A DNA stretch of 14,743 nucleotides from an uncultured Caulobacteraceae bacterium (GTDB taxonomy: Bacteria > Pseudomonadota > Alphaproteobacteria > Caulobacterales > TH1-2). The position numbers were made by a program, and so were the translations under genes. Positions 5,825-13,513 of the stretch are shown here, one piece after another; the first letter of the stretch is position 1, and each line of letters opens with the position of its first letter. The DNA lies in contig CALBST010000414.1 in NCBI GenBank assembly GCA_937967425.1, positions 1 through 14,743 of the forward strand, written 5' to 3'. The notes beneath the pieces were generated by a model, which worked only from the letters and a program-made list of their open reading frames with translations, was not told the origin of the DNA and did not search any database.

Positions 5825-7060
5825 TTAAGCGTCTTCGCTCTCGAGCGCGCGGCGCGCGGCGGCTGGGCCGTGCGCCGCGAGTTCGCGCGCCTGCTCAAGC
5901 CATTCTTCGTCACCAATCCTGCCTTGCAGGCGCAGATATTGATCGACCCAAGCGACGTTCTCTTCGCTCCACGCCGCGATTTGATCGAAGTGAAAGATGC
6001 CCAGCGAATAAAGCGTCGTTTGCTGCAGCAAGCTCACGCCTTCGATGAGCGTGAGGTCATCCGGCGCGCCGTTGCGCGCTGAAGCAAGCACGGGGGGCTT
6101 GGATCTGCGGCTCGGCGGCGCCGGCGCCCGAACGGGCGCCGCAATCGGCTCTTCCTGCTGCGGCGGCGCCTCGGCCACGGCGGCCACAGGCTGAACCGGC
6201 CGCTCCTCCAGATGACGCACGCGCGCTTCCAAATAACGAGCCCGCCACTTCCAGCGATCCGGATCCGCCATCGCCGGTTGAACCTCCACAACCCGCGCAG
6301 ATTCGGCTTTCTGCGCCTGCAGATGCGCGACCCGCCGCTCCAGATAAAGCAAGCGCCAGCGCAGCAGCATATCGACGTCAGCATCCGCCGCGAACGGCTC
6401 CGGTTCAAGCGTGGGCGGCGCTTCCGGCTCTGCGTCTGTCGCCCGCGCAGCCCGCAGCTCATTCTCAAGGAACGCTGCACGCGCCGAAGCCTCGCGCGCC
6501 GTCCATTCAAGCAGCGGCGGCGCTTCATCCGCCGGCGCTTCAGGTTCGGCGTTCACCGGCACATGACTCTGGCTCTCAAGGTAGCGCACGCGCTGTTCGA
6601 AATAACGCAAACGCCACGCCTGTAGCGCAATGGTTTCGTCCTCGACATTCTCGACTTCGGCATCGACAGTCCGCGCCCGTTCGGCTTCCGCCGCGCGCAA
6701 CCGCGCCAACTCTTCCGCATCGAGATCGTTGAGCTGGCCGCCGCGCTGGAGCGCCGCCAACTCGCTGCTCAGTTCGTCGTTGCGGCTACGCGCGGTTTCA
6801 AGCGCCCGCTCCAGTTCAGCAATGCGTCCGTCGCGAATTTCCAACAGACGCTGCGTCGGCGCGCCGTCGAGCTCAACCGGCTGATCGATCGGGCCATCGC
6901 CGGTGAAGCGCACGAGGTCACGCAGCAAATGCTCGCGCTCGCGCTTGGCGGCAGCCTCGCCCGGCGCCGCGCGTTCGGCCGCATACATCCAGCCTGCCAG
7001 CGCCGCGAACATCGCGGTCAACAAGAGCCACGGGGCCAATTGTGCGATCAGGTAGATCAT
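5825..7060 (-). CDS. Membrane-anchored coiled-coil protein with C-terminal helix-hairpin-helix-like domain
   Basis: A 411-residue protein. Residues 4-26 are a single membrane anchor; residues ~35-135 are helical and charged, probably coiled coil. A motif of the form W-R-x-x-Y-[LF]-E-x-R-V-x-x-L occurs at 149-161, 235-247 and 272-284, with a decayed fourth version near 186-199, separated by Pro/Glu/Ala-rich linkers. After a Pro/Ala-rich stretch (298-325), residues 333-397 form a compact domain, with LTLIEGVSLLQQTTLYSLGI and FHFDQIAAWSEENVAWVD, of the helix-hairpin-helix-like type found at the C-terminus of several alphaproteobacterial proteins (COG3743-like). In other contexts that domain follows NADH dehydrogenase or ribosomal proteins; its ligand is not established. 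The start ATG overlaps the OmpA-family stop by one base, so the two are co-translated. Topology suggests an inner-membrane protein with its bulk in the cytoplasm; this is an inference. Confidence 0.83.
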   Translation of the reverse strand: MIYLIAQLAPWLLLTAMFAALAGWMYAAERAAPGEAAAKREREHLLRDLVRFTGDGPIDQPVELDGAPTQRLLEIRDGRIAELERALETARSRNDELSSELAALQRGGQLNDLDAEELARLRAAEAERARTVDAEVENVEDETIALQAWRLRYFEQRVRYLESQSHVPVNAEPEAPADEAPPLLEWTAREASARAAFLENELRAARATDAEPEAPPTLEPEPFAADADVDMLLRWRLLYLERRVAHLQAQKAESARVVEVQPAMADPDRWKWRARYLEARVRHLEERPVQPVAAVAEAPPQQEEPIAAPVRAPAPPSRRSKPPVLASARNGAPDDLTLIEGVSLLQQTTLYSLGIFHFDQIAAWSEENVAWVDQYLRLQGRIGDEEWLEQARELAAHGPAAARRALESEDA

Positions 7061-8181
7061 CAGCCGCTCACATAAAATTCGATGCGCCGGTTGGCGGCTT
7101 GGCCCGCCGGCGTTGCGTTGCTGGCGCGCGGACGATCGGGGCCGTAGCCGTGGGCGCTAAGGCGCGCGCGCGCGACGCCTTGTCCGGCCAAATAGGAAGC
7201 CACCGCGTCAGCGCGGCGGCGCGACAAGTCCATGTTCATGGCCCGGTCGCCGGTATTGTCGGTATGCCCCGCCACCTCGATCGAGAAGCGGTCGCAGCGC
7301 AGCGCGACCGACGCCAACGCATTGAGCACGCCCCGGCTCGCCGGCGCCAACGCGGCCGAGCCTTCAGCGAAGGTAATGACGTTGCGCTCCATCAAACGAT
7401 CGAACGCGCGCTCGCAGGTTTCAGCGTCGCCATTGTTGAGATTGAGTCCCTGCAATTCGGGGTGATCGACATTGAGCCCGTCGATCGTCACTTCCACACG
7501 GGCGCGGAAAGGCGCCGGCGGATCTTCCAGTGTATCGCGCACCCGCGCGACCCCTGCCTCGCCGCCATCGCCGATCACGATCACCTGATTATCGATGATC
7601 CGCACTTCGCCCGTGTTGAGTTGGGCGACCGCGCGCACCGCGTCTTTCGCCAGGTCGGTAAATTGCGGCGACGCCGCGCCACCGGCGACGTGCATATCGT
7701 CCACAGTCTCGAGATTCTGAAACGTCTGCGCCGCGGTGGTCATGAGTTCGGCGCGCGCATTTTCGCTCGGCGCCGCGCCACTCAGCACGACGCGCGACTC
7801 ATCGCGCCGCACGCTCCACGCAAACGGCCGCTCAATCGCGCCAACAACCAAGCTCGACGCGTTGACGCTGGTGACGCCGCCTGCCCACATGCCGCCGGCG
7901 CCCGCCGCCGTCAGCGCAGCGCGCCGCGCCGCAACAATGTCCGCCTCCTGCTCAACGATGCCGCGCAAGATCACGCGCTGACCGTTCATCTCTACATCGA
8001 GGCCGGGAAAGCCTTCCGCCGACAACGCCGATGCAACGCGCTGCTTCAGCACGCTCTCGATGCGCCACAGCGCCCCGTCGTGCGGCGCCAACATGCCAAG
8101 AAACGCTGTCACGCCCGCGCCAATCAGGCCGACAAACAACAGCACGCGACGCCGCGCCGGAGGATCGCCCATGGGGATCAC
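7060..8181 (-). CDS. OmpA-family protein with N-terminal membrane anchor
   Basis: A 373-residue protein that binds peptidoglycan non-covalently through a C-terminal OmpA domain (about 255-373). Residues 13-32 form one hydrophobic segment with no evident signal peptidase site, suggesting an inner-membrane anchor and periplasmic body, in the manner of MotB. Residues ~40-108 and ~115-200 resemble BON-like modules (GLDVEMNGQRVILRGIV; SRVVLSGAAPSENAR). In the OmpA domain GHTDNTGDRAMNMDLSRRRA supplies Asp308 and Arg323, spaced 15 apart as in the diaminopimelate-binding pair of OmpA; NRRIEFYV closes the domain. Cys256 and Cys296 could form a disulphide. The GTG at 8181 overlaps the upstream stop by four bases (GTGA); the ATG at 8172 is an alternative start. 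Confidence 0.88.
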   Translation of the reverse strand: MIPMGDPPARRRVLLFVGLIGAGVTAFLGMLAPHDGALWRIESVLKQRVASALSAEGFPGLDVEMNGQRVILRGIVEQEADIVAARRAALTAAGAGGMWAGGVTSVNASSLVVGAIERPFAWSVRRDESRVVLSGAAPSENARAELMTTAAQTFQNLETVDDMHVAGGAASPQFTDLAKDAVRAVAQLNTGEVRIIDNQVIVIGDGGEAGVARVRDTLEDPPAPFRARVEVTIDGLNVDHPELQGLNLNNGDAETCERAFDRLMERNVITFAEGSAALAPASRGVLNALASVALRCDRFSIEVAGHTDNTGDRAMNMDLSRRRADAVASYLAGQGVARARLSAHGYGPDRPRASNATPAGQAANRRIEFYVSG

Positions 8182-8360
8182 GAGACCCGCGCCCGCCGTA
8201 CTTGCGCCTCAGTCAGCGCGGTGCGGAGCTGCTCGGTCTCTTGTGCTTCGGCCGCGCGGCGCTGCGCCGCGAGCATGACATACGCACGCCAGCCGATGGC
8301 GAAGCCAATCAGCGCCGCCACAGCGAAGAGGATCACCTCGGAGAGGATAAGGCCGATCAT
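8178..8360 (-). CDS. Small membrane-anchored protein, 60 residues
   Basis: Residues 5-30 are a strong hydrophobic helix (ILSEVILFAVAALIGFAIGW) followed by a charged helical tail, QRRAAEAQETEQLRTALTEA, ending in RRARVS. I recognise no family. It is the first gene of a minus-strand operon: its TGA overlaps the GTG of the OmpA-family gene by four bases, and that gene in turn overlaps the coiled-coil gene. A small single-pass partner or assembly factor of the OmpA-family protein is plausible but inferred only from context. The ATG at 8360 has only a weak GGGA upstream. Confidence 0.68.
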   Translation of the reverse strand: MIGLILSEVILFAVAALIGFAIGWRAYVMLAAQRRAAEAQETEQLRTALTEAQVRRARVS

Positions 8361-8381
8361 TTTTCCCGCGTCGCGCGCACC

Positions 8382-8397
8382 CGTTAACGCCTTAACG
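8382..8397. promoter_or_regulatory. Inverted repeat in the divergent promoter region
   Basis: CGTTAA (8382-8387), CGCC, TTAACG (8392-8397) is a perfect 6-4-6 inverted repeat in the 113-base gap between the envelope operon (minus) and the methyltransferase operon (plus). It is AT-rich within a very GC-rich region and lies 22 bases upstream of the minus-strand ATG at 8360. It could be an operator. It contains two TTAA halves as in CtrA sites, but the spacing is 4, not the 7 of the CtrA consensus. No clear -35/-10 pair was recognised for either gene. Confidence 0.35.
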
Positions 8398-8473
8398 CCC
8401 TTCTAATGCCCGGCGAACTAAGCGAAAACCGGAAAACCCCACAGAGCGAACCTCGCGGGCGCCTCAAGGACAT

Positions 8474-9280
8474 ATGGCCCACCACATCACCAGCACCTCC
8501 AATCCGCAGATCAAGACGCTAAAGAGCCTGCATCTGAAGAAGGGACGCGCCGAGACCGGCTTGTTCCTGGCCGAAGGCGCGCGCTTGGCTGTCGAAGCGG
8601 CGGACTTGGGCGTGTGGCCGGAGATTCTCTTATTCTCGCCAGCAGCGTTACAGCGCGATCAGGTTCGCGCGCTGATCGAAAACGCCGAGGCACGCCGCGT
8701 GCGCTTGATCGAGACTAGTGAGAGCGTGCTCGCCCAGATCAGCAAGCGCGATAACCCGCAAACGGTGATCGGCGCCTACAAGCAGCGCCTGACACCGCTC
8801 GCGGAGATCAGCGGCGACACCGTCGTCGCGCTCGAAGCCATCCGCGACCCCGGCAATCTCGGCACCATCTTGCGAACCTCTGACTCAACAGGCGCCGGCG
8901 GCGTGATCCTGGTTGGCGAGACCTGCGATCCGTTCTCGGTCGAAGCGGTGCGCGCCAGCATGGGATCGCTGTTCGCGGTGAAGCTTGCGCGCTCTTCGTT
9001 TGAGGAGCTGCTTCGTTTCAAGAAAGAACGCGGCGCCCATATGATGGGTCTCTCACTGAAGGGCGCGGCGTTTGACGCGGATCGCCCAGCGCCGGCGCGC
9101 GCCATCGTGTTCATGGGCAACGAGCAATCAGGCCTGCCCACGCATATGGAAGAGGCGTGCGACTCGCTGGTGAAGCTGCCAATGCGCGGCCGCGCCGATA
9201 GTTTGAACCTTGCGATCGCAACGGGCGTGATGCTCTACGATCTTTGGCGGAGACGCGGATATGACGGCGCGCGCGCCTGA
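8474..9280 (+). CDS. TrmH/SpoU-family RNA 2'-O-methyltransferase
   Basis: A 268-residue SPOUT-class enzyme that would transfer a methyl group from S-adenosylmethionine to a ribose 2'-OH of rRNA or tRNA. The N-terminal ~105 residues form the substrate-binding domain found in this subfamily (TSTSNPQIKTLKSL, FLAEGARLAVEA). The catalytic domain shows motif 1 (RDPGNLGTILRT, 124-135, with the conserved Asn and Arg), motif 2 (IVFMGNEQSGLP, 211-222) and motif 3 (LPMRGRADSLNLAIATGVML, 235-254) forming the trefoil knot. AAGGA at 8466-8470 precedes the ATG. Length and layout fit the RlmB/TrmH-like group; the target nucleotide cannot be deduced. It overlaps the next gene by 20 bases, so the two RNA methyltransferases are probably made together. 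Confidence 0.92.
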   Translation: MAHHITSTSNPQIKTLKSLHLKKGRAETGLFLAEGARLAVEAADLGVWPEILLFSPAALQRDQVRALIENAEARRVRLIETSESVLAQISKRDNPQTVIGAYKQRLTPLAEISGDTVVALEAIRDPGNLGTILRTSDSTGAGGVILVGETCDPFSVEAVRASMGSLFAVKLARSSFEELLRFKKERGAHMMGLSLKGAAFDADRPAPARAIVFMGNEQSGLPTHMEEACDSLVKLPMRGRADSLNLAIATGVMLYDLWRRRGYDGARA

Positions 9281-10169
9281 GCTTTTGATTGCCGACGACT
9301 GGGGCGACTACCGGCTGCTGGATTCCGGCAATGGCGGCAAGCTCGAACAAGTCGGCCCCTATCGCTTCGTGCGCCCCGAGCCACAAGCGCTCTGGGCGCC
9401 GCTGCGCCCGGCTCACGATTGGGATTCCGCCGACGCGATCTTCACGGGCTCATCCGGCGACGACGAAGACAGCGGCCGCTGGCGTTTCAATCGCGAACTG
9501 CCGCAAAGCTGGACGTTGAAATGGGACGACATCTCGTTCGTCTCGCGGCCAACGCCGTTCCGGCACCTCGCCTTCTTTCCGGAACATTCCGTCCACTGGC
9601 GCTACGCGCGCGATTGCCTGAACGCCCATCGCGGCCCGCAGCCCGAAGTGCTGAACCTCTTCGGCTACACCGGCCTGGCTTCACTCGTCTGCGCGAAGTC
9701 CGGCGCGAAGGTCACGCACGTCGATGCGTCGAAGAAGGCGATCGGCTTCGCGCGCGACAACCAGCAGGCCGCGGGCTTGGGCGGCGCGCCGATCCGCTGG
9801 ATCTGCGACGACGCCCTCACCTTCGTGAAACGCGAGATCCGGCGTGGCCGCCGCTATGACGGCATCATCCTCGATCCGCCCAAGTTCGGCCGCGGCCCCG
9901 ATGGCGAAACTTGGCGCCTCGAAACCGATCTCCCTGAACTGCTCGACGCCTGCCAAACGCTGCTGCGCACCGATCCAGCGAACCGCGCCAGCGCCAAGGG
10001 CTTCATGATCGCCACCGTCTATGCGGTGCGCCTCTCATACCTCGCGCTGGCGCAAACAGCGCAACAGATGTTTGAAGGCGGCGAATGGCAGGCCGGCGAA
10101 ATGTGTTTGCCGCACGACGGCCGCAGCGAACTTCTGCCCACCGCGATCTTCGCGCGCTGGCGCGGCTAG
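9261..10169 (+). CDS. Class I SAM-dependent methyltransferase, RlmI-like
   Basis: A 302-residue Rossmann-fold methyltransferase resembling the RlmI/RlmK group (COG1092), whose known members methylate 23S rRNA. Motif I is VLNLFGYTG (130-138), the acidic end of beta 2 is VDAS (Asp155), motif III is CDDA (182-185), and motif IV is ILDPPKFGRGP (203-213). It is shorter than E. coli RlmI (about 396 residues) and lacks an obvious N-terminal PUA domain; its first ~100 residues, rich in Asp and Trp, replace it. The start ATG lies inside the end of the upstream gene, with a GGAG about 8 bases before. Its TAG shares three of its bases with the TAG of dnaE2 on the other strand. Substrate is presumed rRNA by homology only. 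Confidence 0.87.
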   Translation: MTARAPELLIADDWGDYRLLDSGNGGKLEQVGPYRFVRPEPQALWAPLRPAHDWDSADAIFTGSSGDDEDSGRWRFNRELPQSWTLKWDDISFVSRPTPFRHLAFFPEHSVHWRYARDCLNAHRGPQPEVLNLFGYTGLASLVCAKSGAKVTHVDASKKAIGFARDNQQAAGLGGAPIRWICDDALTFVKREIRRGRRYDGIILDPPKFGRGPDGETWRLETDLPELLDACQTLLRTDPANRASAKGFMIATVYAVRLSYLALAQTAQQMFEGGEWQAGEMCLPHDGRSELLPTAIFARWRG

Positions 10170-13100
10170 TGAAAATTTCGCCCTTTTGGCATCACATTCG
10201 CAGCTTTCGACACATCAAGATCAATTCGCACATTGCGCGGATGGCGCTGGCGTGAGTCCTCGTACGTCGCTTTCTTCGGCTCATCTGTCGGGCCGCTCGC
10301 ATCAATCGGCGCCGCTTGCGCGGAGAGCTTGGCCAAGAGCGGCGTATAATCAAGCACCCGCTCCGCGATCACATGGATCACACCGCTCTCGCTCTGCACC
10401 GGCCCATCGATCGTCACCAGTCGCCCGCCCAATACCTCGCGCCGGTATTGCTCGAACAATTTCGGCCACACCACGATGTTGGCGATGCCAGTCTCATCCT
10501 CGATCGTCATGAAGATGACGCCCGACGCCGTGCCCGGGCGCTGGCGCACTAGCACCAGTCCCGAAACCCGCACACGCTCGCCATTACGCATCTGCCCAAG
10601 CTGTTCGGATTTGATCACCCGCCGCGCCGCTAACTCCTCACGCAACAACGAAACCGGATGCGCCTTCAGCGACAAGCCGATGGTCCGGTAATCTTCAACG
10701 ATATGCTCGCCCAAGCACATCGAGGGCAGATCGAAATCCGGCTCGCGCGTACGATCCAAAGTCGCGCGTTCGAACAGCGGCAAATCTTCCTGCCCGCCGA
10801 CGCGGTTCAATCCGCGCGCCGCCCACAACGCATCGCGCCGATCAAGACCAAGCGAGCGGAAGCCATCCAGATCGGCGAGGCGCTCGATCGTCGATGGCGG
10901 CAAGCCGCTGCGCAACCACACATCGCGCACGGAATCGTAGCCGGCCCCGCGATTGGCGACGAGCTGCAGCATTTCCGCCTCTTTCAGCCCTTGCGCCTGC
11001 CGATAGCCCAACCGTATCGCATGAGTTGAACGAACATCGCGCGCCATGTCGGCGTGGCGCTTATGCAGCCGCGTCGATGCGACCGGCCCAGGCTCAAGCG
11101 TATTATCCCACGCCGAATGGTTCACATCGATCGGGCGTATCTCAACGCCATGATCGGCGGCGTCGCGCACGATCTGCGCCGGCGCATAGAATCCCATCGG
11201 CTGCGAATTCAGCAGCGCCGCCGCGAACACATCCGGGTAATAGCATTTCAGCCAGGACGACGCGTAGACGAGGATCGCAAAACTCGCGGCGTGGCTCTCA
11301 GGAAAGCCATACTCGCCGAAGCCCTCAATCTGCGCGAACGAAGCTTCGGCAAACTCTTTCGCATAACCGTTCGCGATCATGCCATTGATGAACTTCTCCT
11401 TCAGCGTGCCGATGGTGCCGACGCGCTTGAACGTCGCCATGGCGCGGCGAAGCTTGTCCGCCTCCGATGGCGTGAACCCCGCCGCGACAATCGCGATCTG
11501 CATTGCCTGCTCTTGAAAAAGCGGCACCCCGAGCGTGCGCTTCAGCACCTCCCACAGCTCGGGCTTCGGCGCGGACGCTTTCTCCAAGCCCTGCCGCCGC
11601 TTCAAATAGGGATGCACCATGCCGCCTTGGATGGGGCCAGGGCGGACAATCGCGACCTCGATGACGAGGTCGTAAAAATCCTTCGGCTTGAGCCTTGGCA
11701 GCATCGACATCTGCGCCCGGCTTTCAACCTGAAATACGCCAACCGAGTCCGCGCGCTGCAGCATCTTATAAACGCGGCCGTCATTTGCGTCCGATGAATC
11801 CAGCGTGACGATTCTATCGCCCGGATAATGCTCAGCGCAGAGATCGAAGGCCTTCTTCAAGCATGTCAACATGCCGAGGCCGAGCAGATCGACCTTGAGA
11901 ATACCGAGATCTTCCAGATCGTCCTTGTTCCATTCAACGACAGTGCGATCTTCCATCGCCGCATTCTGCACCGGCACGACGTCATGCAGCTTCTCGCGCG
12001 TGATGACGAAACCGCCGACATGCTGCGACAAATGCCGCGGAAAACCTTGCAGCGCATTCGCCAGTCCGACGCACTGCATCAGCCTTTCATCGCTCGTATC
12101 GAGGCCTTGCTCCTTTAGGTCTTTTTCGTCGACGCCGCGCGACCACCAGTGCAACATCTTGGCCAGATTGCCGACCTGATCCTCGGAATAGCCGAACGTC
12201 TTCGCCACTTCGCGAATGGCGCTGCGTCCGCGATAGCAGATCAACGTCGCCGCCAGCCCGGCGCGATCGCGGCCATACTTCTTGTAAACGTACTGAATGA
12301 CTTCTTCGCGCCGCTCGTGCTCGAAATCGATATCGATATCCGGCGGCTCGCCACGTTCTTCCGAAACGAAGCGCTCAAACAGCAACTCGCTTTTGGCCGG
12401 GTTTACAGCGGTGACGCCTAAGCAATAGCAGATGGTGGAGTTGGCAGCCGAACCGCGCCCTTGGCACAAGATTTTGTCGACCGGTTTGCCATCCTTATCG
12501 TAACCGGATCGGGCAAAGCGCACGATATCAGCAACGGTGAGAAAGTACGGCGCGTACCGCATCCGCCCGACAATCTCCAACTCACGCGTGAGCGCGCTCG
12601 ATACCTTCTCTGGAATGCCTTCCGGATAGCGCTCGTGCGCCCCCTTCCACGACAACGCAATGAGCGCCTCCTGCGGCGTGGAGTATCCCTCCGCCACCTC
12701 TTCGGGATATTCGTAGCGAAGCTGCTCCATGGAAAAGCTAATGCCATCGAGGAAGCACAAGCTCTCCGCTACAGCTTCCGGCGCATCGCGGAAAATGCGC
12801 GTGATCTCCTGGACAGGCTTCAGCTGCCGCTCCGCATTCTTCGCAAGCAACGCCCCGGCTTCGCTCAGCTTCTTCTTCTCGCGAATGCAAGTTACCACAT
12901 CGAGCAGCGGCCGGCGATCGCCGTGGTGCATGAGCGGTTCTGTTGTCGCCAGCAAACGCGCGCCGGTTTGTGCGGCGAGTTGCTTCAGCCGCCGGATGCG
13001 CCGGCGATCTTCGCCATTGAACTGGAAGGGCGCGGCAAGCCAAGTCTCACCCGTGGCCTGCTTGATCTGCTGCAGATAATCACCCAGAAAAAACGGTTCA

Positions 13101-13513
13101 TCGCCGAGTTCGAACCCTGGAATGAGGATCGTCTGCAGTCCCTGCGCGTGCGCAAGGTAATCGGCGAAATCCAGCCAACACTCACCCTTCGGCGCGCGCC
13201 TGTTTCCAACCGTCAGCAGCCGCGTAAGGTTCGCGTACCCCGCCCGGTCCTTCGGATAGACGATGAGATCAGGCGTTCCGTCACGAAACACGAGCCGCGA
13301 CCCGACGATCACCCGAAGATCGCCTTTGCCTTCCTCGCGCATCGCCTTGGCTTTGACATGAGCGCGCACGACGCCAGCCAGCGTGTTGCGGTCCGCGATA
13401 CCCAGTCCGGTCAAACCCAGCGCGACCGCCTGCTCGACCATCTCTTCAGGATGCGAGCCCGAGCGCAGGAACGAAAAGTTCGTCGTCACGCAAAGTTCAG
13501 CAAAGCCGCTCAT
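10166..13513 (-). CDS. dnaE2: Error-prone DNA polymerase DnaE2 (ImuC)
   Basis: A 1115-residue C-family polymerase that performs SOS mutagenesis and lesion bypass together with ImuA and ImuB. The N-terminus (FAELCVTTNFSFLRSGSHPEE) is the DnaE2 form of the PHP domain; the metal-binding His-x-His motif is replaced by Cys8-Val-Thr10, so a PHP proofreading activity is unlikely. The palm carries PPDIDIDF with Asp392, 394 and 396 and the third acidic residue in KVDLLGLGML (Asp542). A helix-hairpin-helix region lies near 850-905 and an OB fold near 975-1060. QEDLPLF (908-914) is a good beta-clamp binding motif. The tail MPKGRNFH is typical of DnaE2. The ATG overlaps the imuB stop by four bases (ATGA). 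In Caulobacter and others the imuA-imuB-dnaE2 operon is controlled by LexA; any box would lie upstream of imuA, beyond the right edge. Confidence 0.96.
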   Translation of the reverse strand: MSGFAELCVTTNFSFLRSGSHPEEMVEQAVALGLTGLGIADRNTLAGVVRAHVKAKAMREEGKGDLRVIVGSRLVFRDGTPDLIVYPKDRAGYANLTRLLTVGNRRAPKGECWLDFADYLAHAQGLQTILIPGFELGDEPFFLGDYLQQIKQATGETWLAAPFQFNGEDRRRIRRLKQLAAQTGARLLATTEPLMHHGDRRPLLDVVTCIREKKKLSEAGALLAKNAERQLKPVQEITRIFRDAPEAVAESLCFLDGISFSMEQLRYEYPEEVAEGYSTPQEALIALSWKGAHERYPEGIPEKVSSALTRELEIVGRMRYAPYFLTVADIVRFARSGYDKDGKPVDKILCQGRGSAANSTICYCLGVTAVNPAKSELLFERFVSEERGEPPDIDIDFEHERREEVIQYVYKKYGRDRAGLAATLICYRGRSAIREVAKTFGYSEDQVGNLAKMLHWWSRGVDEKDLKEQGLDTSDERLMQCVGLANALQGFPRHLSQHVGGFVITREKLHDVVPVQNAAMEDRTVVEWNKDDLEDLGILKVDLLGLGMLTCLKKAFDLCAEHYPGDRIVTLDSSDANDGRVYKMLQRADSVGVFQVESRAQMSMLPRLKPKDFYDLVIEVAIVRPGPIQGGMVHPYLKRRQGLEKASAPKPELWEVLKRTLGVPLFQEQAMQIAIVAAGFTPSEADKLRRAMATFKRVGTIGTLKEKFINGMIANGYAKEFAEASFAQIEGFGEYGFPESHAASFAILVYASSWLKCYYPDVFAAALLNSQPMGFYAPAQIVRDAADHGVEIRPIDVNHSAWDNTLEPGPVASTRLHKRHADMARDVRSTHAIRLGYRQAQGLKEAEMLQLVANRGAGYDSVRDVWLRSGLPPSTIERLADLDGFRSLGLDRRDALWAARGLNRVGGQEDLPLFERATLDRTREPDFDLPSMCLGEHIVEDYRTIGLSLKAHPVSLLREELAARRVIKSEQLGQMRNGERVRVSGLVLVRQRPGTASGVIFMTIEDETGIANIVVWPKLFEQYRREVLGGRLVTIDGPVQSESGVIHVIAERVLDYTPLLAKLSAQAAPIDASGPTDEPKKATYEDSRQRHPRNVRIDLDVSKAANVMPKGRNFH

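Noticed and set aside
8384..8395. Possible CtrA binding site
   Set aside because: The two TTAA halves are 4 bases apart instead of the 7 required by the CtrA consensus.
7042..8406. Long plus-strand open frame of 454 codons
   Set aside because: It is antisense to the OmpA-family gene. Its translation is Arg/His/Ala-rich without domains, as expected for the opposite strand of a GC-rich gene, while the minus strand encodes a complete OmpA domain.
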